Assembly: GCA_003133225.1 (NCBI GenBank)
Contig: PKWL01000111.1
Location: 1 to 54,028, forward strand
From: Janthinobacterium sp.
GTDB taxonomy: Bacteria; Pseudomonadota; Gammaproteobacteria; Burkholderiales; Burkholderiaceae_D
DNA: 54,028 bases
Reading direction: 5' to 3'
In this document: positions 9,020 through 17,451 of the stretch, piece after piece
How the letters are laid out: each line of letters opens with the position of its first letter
Numbering within the stretch: the first letter of the stretch is position 1
Notes under the pieces: generated by a model
What the model was told of the DNA's origin: nothing
Seen by the model: only the letters and a program-made list of their open reading frames with translations
Databases searched by the model: none
Made by a program: the position numbers and the translations under genes

Positions 9020-9400
9020 TTAAAGTCAAGGGCTAGTTGCAGAGCTATGTGTGCCAGGAGGAGACGGTGTTGGCGCCGATGCCAAATTGACCCATGGGGC
9101 CGGGATTCGTTGACCCAGCCAAATACTCAGTCAACGCAGGAGTGGAGCGGGATCTGGCCAGCCATGCCTGGGTCAGCAAAAATCGGCAACATTGGTCAGA
9201 AATTCGTCGGCGCCACCGACTGTAAGCGGCCCTTCAAGTTTCACGATCAATTGCCAAGCATTCGGCCATAACCTGCCTGTGGAGTCGCCGCCTCGAATGG
9301 CGGCTACAAAGCTGACATTCATTTTTCCAGAAACCGGGCCGCTGCCGACCCATTTCAAATATTTCAAACACGCTCCCGCTGCACAGTTCATGGCATTGGT
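9020..9400. other. Intergenic stretch, no gene recognised
   Basis: A 72-codon frame on the minus strand (9173-9391) and an overlapping plus-strand frame are open here. Neither shows a recognisable domain or a good ribosome binding site. The stretch separates the MarR promoter from the end of the AraC gene. Confidence 0.4.
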
Positions 9401-10318
9401 TCATGGTGCAAGGCGCAAACGTTGGATATCACGCAGGGGTGGCGCGCCGAAAAGCCGGGCGTATTCCCGACTGAACTGTGACACGCTTTCATACCCCACT
9501 CGCACACCTGCACTCCCTGCGTCGAGGTTCTGGCGCAACATCAACTGCCTTGCTTCCTGCAGACGCAGCTGCTTCTGATACTGCAGCGGGCTCATCCCTG
9601 TAACGCCACGAAAGTGCTGCCGGAATGTAGACGGGCTCATGTGCGCTTTCGCCGCAAGTTCGTCGCCATGCAGCGCGTGCGAGAAATTTAACTTGATCCA
9701 GGCCACGGCCCTTGCAATCTGCTGACTGGGTGATCCTGCCGCGACCAAGTGTCGAAGCATCGGACCGTGGCTCCCGGCCAGAAGGCGAACGGCGATCTCC
9801 CGCCGAATCAACGGAGCGACCTGGGCTATCAGTTTTGGCTCGTCGAGGAGACGAACGAGCCGGATCAATGCATCAAGTACCAGCGGCTCAAGCTCCCCGA
9901 TCGATATCGCCCGGTATAACCGTTCCTTGGGCGCTTGCGTCAAGTCCATTTCCGCCGCCAATTGCACGATGGTGCGTGGATCAATTGTCAGCAGCAGGCC
10001 AAGAAACGGCGCAGCCAGCGTTGCCACGGTCACGTTCGACACCACCGGCAGGTCGATCGTGGTCAGCAGCGATCGTCCGGGTCCGTAGTTGAAAACCTCA
10101 TCTCCGAGCAAGACTTGCTTGCCGCCTCGCGCGACGACGCCCAGCCCGAAACCATAGATGCAAGGCATGGGATCTGTGGCGTTGTTCCTGCGATGGATCG
10201 TCAACTCTGGAATAGCCGTGGTGTAGTCTCCGGCATTTTGGGCAATGCGACTAATTTCTTTAGCGAGAGCCTCAACCGTTTCAGTCTGATGGGAAATTTC
10301 CCTGTTGTTACTCTTCAT
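9401..10318 (-). CDS. AraC-family transcriptional regulator (AraC_N/YqhC type)
   Basis: A protein of 305 residues. The N-terminal half (PELTIHRRN, IYGFGLGVVARGGKQVLLG, LTTIDLPV) matches the AraC_N effector domain. The C-terminal 100 residues contain two HTH motifs (DELAAKAHMSPSTFRQHF and GVRVGYESVSQFSREYARLF) and the PLQYQKQLRLQEAR linker. Start 10318 is chosen because AAGGA precedes it by 7 bases. It is divergent from the decayed aldo/keto reductase and the SDR; YqhC-type regulators commonly control neighbouring aldehyde reductases, so these were plausibly its targets. Confidence 0.85.
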   Translation of the reverse strand: MKSNNREISHQTETVEALAKEISRIAQNAGDYTTAIPELTIHRRNNATDPMPCIYGFGLGVVARGGKQVLLGDEVFNYGPGRSLLTTIDLPVVSNVTVATLAAPFLGLLLTIDPRTIVQLAAEMDLTQAPKERLYRAISIGELEPLVLDALIRLVRLLDEPKLIAQVAPLIRREIAVRLLAGSHGPMLRHLVAAGSPSQQIARAVAWIKLNFSHALHGDELAAKAHMSPSTFRQHFRGVTGMSPLQYQKQLRLQEARQLMLRQNLDAGSAGVRVGYESVSQFSREYARLFGAPPLRDIQRLRLAP

Positions 10319-10570
10319 AACCGTCCTTCTCGGCGCAATATTTGGTAGCTGAAAGTCTAACACCCGCCGACCGCCGCATTACCGAAACAGGTGAATATTC
10401 ATCGGATTGTGCAAGAAATGGGGCAGTTTGGGCAAACGCATTCGAGGATAAATCCGTCAAACTGGTTCCAGTCAAATGGCTGCGAGTCGAGATCGCATAA
10501 CCCACAATGTGGCACTCGGGTGACAGCAATCGAATAAGCAAAGTGCTCAGCCAATCCAAACGAACTATTT

Positions 10571-11022
<452 letters not shown>

Positions 11023-11064
11023 GGACTGGCTTTATTCGTAGCTTACGTTAAAGAAGGAATGATT

Positions 11065-11904
11065 ATGAGCAATAAAAAAGTTTGGTTTATTACTGGCGCT
11101 GGCCGAGGCATGGGTGTCGATTTTGCGAAAGCCGCTCTTGCTTCCGGCCATGCTGTTGTGGCTACTGGCAGAGATTCACTTGCGGTGGCTAAAGCTGTGG
11201 GGGCATCTGGCGACCTACTGGTCCTCAAGTTGGATGTCACCCGTCGTGAGGATGCTGAAGCCGCGGCGAAAGCTGCTGTCGACCGATTCGGTCGCATCGA
11301 CGTACTGGTCAACAACGCGGCCAACTTTTATGCGGGTTATTTCGAAGAGCTGACTCAGGCCCAGATCGAAAGCCAGCTTGCCACGGGTCTCTTGGGGCCC
11401 ATGAACGTCACGCGCGCCATCTTGCCTCAAATGCGCAAGCAGCGAAGCGGCCACATCATCGCCATCTCATCTGCCGCCGGTGTTGTGGGCTTTGAGTTCT
11501 GTACTGCCTATGCAGCCTCGAAGTTTGGTCTGGAGGGCTGGATCGAATCGTTGCAGGGCGAGATCGCTCCGTTTGGCATCAACACGACTCTGGTCAACCC
11601 TGGTTTCTTCCGTTCCCAGCTTCTTTCGGAGCAGTCGATGGCCTTCGCTACGCCGGCCATCAGTGACTATGCCGAGCGCACTGAACAGCAGATGGCGTGG
11701 TGGAAATCTCAAGAAGGCCAGCAGCCAGGAAATCCGGCCAAGCTCGCCCAAGCGCTCATCAAGATTGCGAATGAGCAGCCGCCGCCCCGTCGCTTTATTG
11801 CCGGCGCCGACGCCTTGGGCCTCATTGAGCAGAAGGCTGCCGATCTTAAGGCACAAGCAAACGCCTACAGCGAGCTCTCGACGGATATGGGCTACGATGT
11901 TTAG
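11065..11904 (+). CDS. SDR family oxidoreductase
   Basis: A classical short-chain dehydrogenase of 279 residues. The cofactor motif TGAGRGMG is at about 11-18, NNAA at about 84, the catalytic Ser in SSAAG, and YAASK at about 152-156. The C-terminus is long, as in ketoreductases of the DltE/YdfG-like group. Start 11065 gives better spacing from AAGAAGGA than the ATG six bases earlier. It lies behind the broken aldo/keto reductase and is probably controlled by the divergent AraC protein. Substrate unknown. Confidence 0.88.
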   Translation: MSNKKVWFITGAGRGMGVDFAKAALASGHAVVATGRDSLAVAKAVGASGDLLVLKLDVTRREDAEAAAKAAVDRFGRIDVLVNNAANFYAGYFEELTQAQIESQLATGLLGPMNVTRAILPQMRKQRSGHIIAISSAAGVVGFEFCTAYAASKFGLEGWIESLQGEIAPFGINTTLVNPGFFRSQLLSEQSMAFATPAISDYAERTEQQMAWWKSQEGQQPGNPAKLAQALIKIANEQPPPRRFIAGADALGLIEQKAADLKAQANAYSELSTDMGYDV

Positions 11905-11979
11905 GGCAGCGCGAGTATTCTCTTTGAAGAGCACAGCACCAGTTGAGCGGCATTCATCAAATCGTAAAGGAGATACACC

Positions 11980-12078
11980 ATGACAAGCACCTTGTCATTC
12001 TTTGGTATAAAGACCAGTTTCGGGAATTTTATACGTCAGCTCTCGGAGAACTGCGATCGGCGAGTCACGATATTGTAG
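11980..12078 (+). CDS. Short ORF with strong ribosome binding site, unknown
   Basis: A 32-codon frame (MTSTLSFFGIKTSFGNF..., stop TAG) preceded by a near-ideal AAGGAGATACACC. I do not recognise the protein. The strong initiation signal with an abrupt end, next to several broken genes, suggests the 5' end of a truncated gene. The 100 bp after it up to the MBL gene show nothing recognisable. Confidence 0.35.
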   Translation: MTSTLSFFGIKTSFGNFIRQLSENCDRRVTIL

Positions 12079-12186
12079 CCACACTCACTGTAGCTTCCAT
12101 CAGCATCCGGTGTTCGGCCATTGCTGCCGTTCCCTCTGCGTTACATAGGCGGTGTAGATCCGTCACGAGCCATTGCCCCGTGCCGG

Positions 12187-13218
12187 TCACTGGGTAGGGA
12201 CTTTCGTCCCGCTGCTATCCGCCTCTGCGGGCGCTCGGAACATCGGCGCCAGCTTCCGCGTCTCCCCGTGCTTCATCAGGAAAAACTCTTCGGTCGAGAT
12301 GCTCGCCGCGCGGCGGGCCTCAGCGAGCTTGTGCGGCGGCTCGTCCAGCGGCTCGTCTGTGAGAATGAACGTGCCCCAGTGCATTGCCACCGAGTAGCGG
12401 GCGTGGAGGTCTTGGTGGATCTTGACGGCTTCTTCCGGATTCGCGTGCATGATGCTCATAAACCAGCGCGGCTCGTAGGCCCCGATAGGGATCGCCGCCA
12501 GATCGATGAAACCGAAGTGGCTACGGATGTCCTTGAAAACCGGGGAATAGGCAGTGTCCCCGGCAAAAAAGAAGCGGAATGCCGGTTGCTCGACGACCCA
12601 ACCGCCCCACAACGTTTTGTCTCGATCCCACAGTGTGCGCGAACTCCAATGCTGCACCGGAGTCAGCGTGAATTTTAAGCCCTTGAAGTCAGCCTCGTCC
12701 CACCAGTCCAGCTCTGTCACATCGCGAATGCCCTGGCCTGCCAACCATGCCTTCAACCCCAAGGGCACGAAGAAGCGCGGCGAGCCGGCGGTCTGTGCCG
12801 CGAGGCGCCGCACGGTTTCGCGGTCGAGATGATCGTAGTGGTTGTGAGAGATGACCACGACATCAACATGCGGCAGGTTGCGGAACTCTATCGCAGGCGC
12901 CACCACGCGCTTCGGCCCGACGAAATCGAGCGGCGAGGCGCGCTCGGTGAGGTGCGGGTCGGTGAGGATATTGACGCCGCTGAGCTGCAGCAGGAAGGTC
13001 GCATGTCCGATCCACGTAAGCGTGGGCTCGGTACGGTTGGCCTTGAGCCGCGCCACGTCAGGCTGCAGCAGCTCGAAGTGGTAGCCGCCTTCGGGAATCT
13101 TGGGCAAACCTTTTTCCCAGCGCTCTAGCTGCCACTTCCAGAAACTGCCGCGCGGCCCGTTGGGATAATTGTTCTGGAAACCGTCCCCCGTTTGATGTGA
13201 TTTGTTTTTGTTGTGCAT
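12187..13218 (-). CDS. MBL-fold hydrolase, NAPE-PLD/UlaG-like
   Basis: A protein of 343 residues without a signal peptide. It carries the metal site HNHYDHLD (HxHxDH), plus a WIGHATFLLQ strand, ILTDPHL, FFAGDTAYSP and MHWGTF, the pattern of the family that includes N-acylphosphatidylethanolamine phospholipase D and bacterial relatives. It probably binds two metal ions and hydrolyses an ester or phosphodiester; the substrate is not predictable. It stands alone on the minus strand with unrelated neighbours. Confidence 0.82.
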   Translation of the reverse strand: MHNKNKSHQTGDGFQNNYPNGPRGSFWKWQLERWEKGLPKIPEGGYHFELLQPDVARLKANRTEPTLTWIGHATFLLQLSGVNILTDPHLTERASPLDFVGPKRVVAPAIEFRNLPHVDVVVISHNHYDHLDRETVRRLAAQTAGSPRFFVPLGLKAWLAGQGIRDVTELDWWDEADFKGLKFTLTPVQHWSSRTLWDRDKTLWGGWVVEQPAFRFFFAGDTAYSPVFKDIRSHFGFIDLAAIPIGAYEPRWFMSIMHANPEEAVKIHQDLHARYSVAMHWGTFILTDEPLDEPPHKLAEARRAASISTEEFFLMKHGETRKLAPMFRAPAEADSSGTKVPTQ

Positions 13219-13419
13219 TGGATTTGTGCTCTGACAAAAAAACGAAAATAACGGCAGTGGCAGCCGCTGCTGCGGCCGCCGGGATCGCGCACCGTCTCAA
13301 CAGACGCGTGCTCCGTCGGCAACCATCACAAAAAAACCGGAGTACTCGATCGCGCCGGTTCCCATCAGGGCGCCCCGAGCGGCCGAAAGACGGCGTAGCG
13401 ATCCTCGTCCAGCGCGTCT

Positions 13420-13640
13420 TCGAGACTTCGCCGTGCATTGCGCGCAACGCGCTCAGCCGAACCATGTACGCAGACGGGAACAGGGCGAGCAACGCGTCCT
13501 CGGTGGGTCGCTTCACCTGTGCCCACATTGCCATGCCGCCGGTGCCCGCGCCGGAAACATAGATGAACGTCATCGCAGGATGGATCCGTGCCAGCGCCTG
13601 CGCCCAGCCTAAGGTCAGGTCGAAGGCCAGATGGGTATGC
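13420..13640 (-). pseudogene. NAD-dependent epimerase fragment
   Basis: About 70 codons (LAFDLTLGWAQALARIHPAM, FIYVSGAGTGG, MWAQVKRPTEDALLALFPSA, HGEVSKTR) match the middle of a short NAD(P)-binding epimerase family that keeps a YVSGAGT-type segment. The N-terminal Rossmann motif is missing, and after SKTRW the frame continues into unrelated sequence. There is no ribosome binding site at the truncated start. Confidence 0.6.
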
Positions 13641-13676
13641 CTCAAACTGACGCGAACTGAGAAGAGGCACTCTAGT

Positions 13677-13960
13677 TAGCTCGCTTGAGCGTGATTGCAT
13701 TTTCTGAGCACGCTGATACGCAAAGTCCGCAGGATCGGCAAGCATCAGCGTTTGGCGTGTAGGCCACTTTCATGTCATGCACCCGTTGCTTGACTTTTGC
13801 AGCACAGTTAAGCCCGCGCAGTCGTTTCCACTGATCTGACGTATTTCAAAAACGTTTTCCGGGCAAACCGCAACACAATCGGCCTTCCCTTCACAGCGTC
13901 CAAAATTCACTACTGGGGTGATTTTACCAGGCCGCTGTTTACAGCGGATCCTGCGGCGGC
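13677..13960 (-). pseudogene. Frameshifted 2x[4Fe-4S] ferredoxin
   Basis: The first half reads KITPVVNFGRCEGKADCVAV with a CPENVFEI cluster motif. The second half, in the next frame, reads VKQRVHDMKVAYTPNADACR then SCGLCVSACSENAITLKRAN and a stop. Together they make a complete eight-cysteine ferredoxin of about 95 residues, split by a single frameshift near 13786-13796. Either a recent inactivating indel or a sequence error; all cluster cysteines are otherwise present. No electron-transfer partner gene is adjacent. Confidence 0.7.
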
Positions 13961-14162
13961 GAAAACTGCTGCCGCAGAACGTCGATACCGGTTGACATCC
14001 ACCCAATATAAAGAGTTTTTTCAGGCGCGGTTCAAAAACAGCCTTTTTAGGGAATATGGACGAACGGATTCCTCGCGCCTGGAAAATGGCCAACTTGATG
14101 TAGCGGCTTCTTCCACACCATCGTTAATGTGACAGTGCCTGCCTGAAGCGCTCAGACTCGAC

Positions 14163-16052
14163 TCACATAGCCAGTGCCCCCTTTATTTGCTGCAGCGAGC
14201 TTGGATCTTCTATCGTGGTCAGATCCCCGGGATCGCGGCCTTCGCAGATGGCCTGGATCGAGCGGCGCAGCAGTTTTCCAGAACGGGTTTTTGGCAAACC
14301 GTTGACGAACACCACACGCGCCGGACGGGCGACCGCGCCAAGTTGCTTGTCGACCACGCCCATGATTTCCTTTTCCAGCGCCTGCTGTGCCTGCGGCGAA
14401 TTGATCGCTCCCGGGTGTTTCACGACCACGAAGGCAACCGCGACCTGGCCTTTAAGCTTGTCTTCGACTCCAACCACCGCCACTTCGGCGACGTTCGAAT
14501 GGCTGGAAATGCTCTCTTCGATTTCACGGGTACCGAGGCGGTGGCCGGCGACATTGATCACGTCATCGGTGCGACCGAGAATGAAGTAGTAACCATCCGC
14601 ATCACGAATGCCCCAGTCGAAGGTCGAATAGACCTGCTTGTCGTTGATCTCGGTCCAGTAGGTGCTGAGAAAGCGCGCATCGTCGCCGTACACGGTCTGC
14701 ATGCAGCCCGGCGGCAACGGCCCTTCGATCACGACCACGCCTTTCTCGTTGGCGCCGCAATCTTCGCCAGTGCTCTCGTTGAGTATCTTGACTTTGTAAC
14801 CAAACACGGCGACTCCCGGGCTACCGAGCTTGGTCGGCTTGTCTTCGATGCCCTTGGCGATCGACAAGATAGGCCAGCCAGTTTCGGTCTGCCAGTAATT
14901 GTCGATAATGGGTACGCCCAGTTCGCTGGAAATCCAGGTCGAGGTGGTTTCATCGAGCGGCTCTCCGGCCAGATACAGCGCCTGGAGCGAAGACAGGTCA
15001 TACTTCTTCATGAATTCCGGCGGTTGCTTCTTCAGAACCCGTACCGCGGTCGGCGCCGAGAACATGCGCGTGACCTTATATTTCTCGACGATGCTCCACC
15101 AGATGCCCGCGTCTGGCGAGGTCGGCAGACCTTCATACATGATGGTGGCCATGCCGGCGATCAACGGACCGTAGACAATATACGAGTGCCCGACCACCCA
15201 GCCGATGTCGGAGGTGGAAAAATAGGTTTCGCCCGGCTTGCCGCAGAAAATGTGCTTCATCGACGAAGCCAGCGCGACCGCATAGCCGCCGACGTCGCGC
15301 TGCACCCCTTTCGGCTTGCCGGTGGTGCCGGAAGTGTACAGGATGTAGGACGGCTCGTTTGATTCCAGCCAAGTGACCGGCACTTGCGCATCCATGTGCT
15401 GCGCGCGCAGCGCGACGTAATCGACATCGCGCCCGGCTACCGGCATCATGGAGACCAATTTGCGGTCGACTATTAGCACGCTGGCAGGCTTAAAGCTGGC
15501 CAGATCGATCGCGGCGTCCAGCAGGGGCTTGTAAGGCACCGGCTTGCCGCCGCGCGAACCGGCGTCGGCCGACACGATCAGTTTTGGCTGCGCATCGTCG
15601 ATCCGCGTGGCCAGGCTGTGCGATGCGAAACCGCCGAACACTACCGAATGGATCGCTCCGATGCGGGCGCAGGCCAGCATCGCAAAAGCGGCTTCGGCGA
15701 TCATCGGCATGTAAATCAGCACGCGGTCGCCCTTGCCCACGCCCAACTCAAGCATGATGGCGGCCATGCGGCTGACTTCGGCCTGCAATTCCTTGAACGA
15801 ATAGACTTTCTCGCTGCCGGTCTCGGTCGAGATCGCGATCAGCGCGGCGCTGTCACCCTGGCTTGCGACCCAGCGATCGACTGCGTTGTGGCACAAATTG
15901 GTCTTGCCGCCGACAAACCATTTGGCAAACGGCGCTTTCGAATAGTCGAGCACTTGCGCATACCGCGTGTGCCAATCGATCAAGCCTGCTTCTTTTGCCC
16001 AGAATGCTTGTGGGTCGTCGATGGATTCTTTGTAGAACTCTGCGAAAGTCAT
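14163..16052 (-). CDS. prpE: Propionyl-CoA synthetase PrpE
   Basis: Activates propionate to propionyl-CoA with ATP and CoA, the entry step of the methylcitrate cycle. It has 629 residues, normal for PrpE. The N-terminal ACAS_N segment (FYKESIDDPQAFWAKEA) is followed by the AMP-binding core with YILYTSGTTGKPKGVQRD and YWQTETGWP, the WGIRDADGYYFILGRTDDVI hinge region, and the C-terminal catalytic Lys in PKTRSGKLLRR. The start is preceded by GGAGAAGAC, the same sequence as before prpB. It is the last gene of the prp operon, 145 nt after prpF. Confidence 0.95.
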   Translation of the reverse strand: MTFAEFYKESIDDPQAFWAKEAGLIDWHTRYAQVLDYSKAPFAKWFVGGKTNLCHNAVDRWVASQGDSAALIAISTETGSEKVYSFKELQAEVSRMAAIMLELGVGKGDRVLIYMPMIAEAAFAMLACARIGAIHSVVFGGFASHSLATRIDDAQPKLIVSADAGSRGGKPVPYKPLLDAAIDLASFKPASVLIVDRKLVSMMPVAGRDVDYVALRAQHMDAQVPVTWLESNEPSYILYTSGTTGKPKGVQRDVGGYAVALASSMKHIFCGKPGETYFSTSDIGWVVGHSYIVYGPLIAGMATIMYEGLPTSPDAGIWWSIVEKYKVTRMFSAPTAVRVLKKQPPEFMKKYDLSSLQALYLAGEPLDETTSTWISSELGVPIIDNYWQTETGWPILSIAKGIEDKPTKLGSPGVAVFGYKVKILNESTGEDCGANEKGVVVIEGPLPPGCMQTVYGDDARFLSTYWTEINDKQVYSTFDWGIRDADGYYFILGRTDDVINVAGHRLGTREIEESISSHSNVAEVAVVGVEDKLKGQVAVAFVVVKHPGAINSPQAQQALEKEIMGVVDKQLGAVARPARVVFVNGLPKTRSGKLLRRSIQAICEGRDPGDLTTIEDPSSLQQIKGALAM

Positions 16053-16197
16053 GTCTTCTCCAGTCTCTATAAATGGAACTCGTACAAAATGCTTGCCAAT
16101 GGTGCAGATCAGATTACGTTGAGGCCAATAATTTCATGCTCGGAGCGCCTGACGAATTTCATGTCGGGGAAAACACAAAAGTCGGCGACATTACTCC

Positions 16198-17388
16198 TCA
16201 GAACGCATCGCCGGGTACGCGTACCCATCCTTCCATCAGGACGCGGGCGCTGCGGCTCATGATGGCCTTGGTCACGCTCCATTCGCCGTTGATCTGAGTC
16301 GCTTCCGCGCCGACCCGCAATGTGCCCGACGGATGGCCGAAGCGCACCGCACTGCGCAAATTGCCGCCGGCGGCGAGGTTGACCAGCGTACCCGGTATGG
16401 CCGCGGCAGTGCCGATGGCGACGGCTGCCGTGCCCATCATGGCGTGATGAAGCTTGCCCATCGACATGGCGCGTACCAGCAGGTCGATGTCGCTGGCCGC
16501 GACCCGCTCGCCGCTGGAGGATACATAGTCGGCAGGCTTGGCGACGAAGGCGACCTTGGGCGTGTGTTGACGGTTGGCGGCTTCGTCGATGTGCTTGATG
16601 AGGCCCATGCGCACGGCGCCATAGGCGCGAATGGCCTCGAACTTCGCCAGCGCCTTGGCTTCGCTGTTGATGGCGTCCTGCAGTTCGGTGCCCGTGTAGC
16701 CGATGGCTTCGGCATTGACGAAAATGGTCGGAATGCCTGCATTGATCATGGTCGCTTTGAACGTGCCGATTCCCGGCACTTCGAGATCGTCGACCAGATT
16801 CCCGGTCGGGAACATCTTGCCGCCCGCGCCTTCTTCGTCGGCTGACGGGGCCATGAACTCGAGCTGCACTTCGGCTGCGGGGAAGGTGACGCCGTCAAGC
16901 TGGAAGCCGCCCGTCTCCTGCACCGCGCCATCGGTCATCGGCACATGCGCGATGATGGTCTTGGAAATGTTCGCTTGCCAGATGCGTACGACGGCGACGC
17001 CGTTTTGCGGGATGCGAGCGGCATCGACCAGCCCGGCACTGATGGCAAACGAGCCCACTGCGGCCGAGAGATTGCCGCAGTTGCCGCTCCAGTCGACAAA
17101 CGCCTTGTCGATCGCCACCTGACCGAACAGGTAATCGACGTCGTGCTCGGGCTTGCTGCTTTTGGACAAGATGACGGTCTTGCTGGTGCTGGAAGTCGCG
17201 CCTCCCATGCCATCGATCTGCTTGCCGTAGGGGTCGGGGCTGCCGATCACGCGTAACAACAAGGCATCGCGCGCTGCGCCGGGAACCTGTGCGGCGAGGG
17301 GCAAATCTTGCAGGCGGAAGAACACGCCTTTGCTGGTGCCGCCGCGCATATAGGTGGCGGGAATCTTGATTTGTGGTGCGTGCGTCAT
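16198..17388 (-). CDS. prpF: 2-methylaconitate cis-trans isomerase PrpF
   Basis: A protein of 396 residues of the PrpF family. PrpF isomerises the 2-methylaconitate made by AcnD so that hydration to 2-methylisocitrate can proceed; it always accompanies AcnD in organisms that lack PrpD. Features seen: YMRGGTSKGVFFR at the N-terminus, GGATSSTSKTVIL, GNCGNLSAAVG (active-site Cys region) and the late segment LVRAMSMGKLHHAMMGTAAV. Start 17388 follows AGGAG. It lies between acnD and prpE in the operon, as usual. Confidence 0.95.
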   Translation of the reverse strand: MTHAPQIKIPATYMRGGTSKGVFFRLQDLPLAAQVPGAARDALLLRVIGSPDPYGKQIDGMGGATSSTSKTVILSKSSKPEHDVDYLFGQVAIDKAFVDWSGNCGNLSAAVGSFAISAGLVDAARIPQNGVAVVRIWQANISKTIIAHVPMTDGAVQETGGFQLDGVTFPAAEVQLEFMAPSADEEGAGGKMFPTGNLVDDLEVPGIGTFKATMINAGIPTIFVNAEAIGYTGTELQDAINSEAKALAKFEAIRAYGAVRMGLIKHIDEAANRQHTPKVAFVAKPADYVSSSGERVAASDIDLLVRAMSMGKLHHAMMGTAAVAIGTAAAIPGTLVNLAAGGNLRSAVRFGHPSGTLRVGAEATQINGEWSVTKAIMSRSARVLMEGWVRVPGDAF

Positions 17389-17451
17389 GTGGGGCTTGCT
17401 CCTGATGAAACGGGGTAGCGCATCGCTGCACCACCCGGCTTTTGGTGACGA

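Noticed and set aside
14187..15362. A 391-codon plus-strand frame opposite prpE
   Set aside because: Antisense shadow of a fully conserved synthetase gene.
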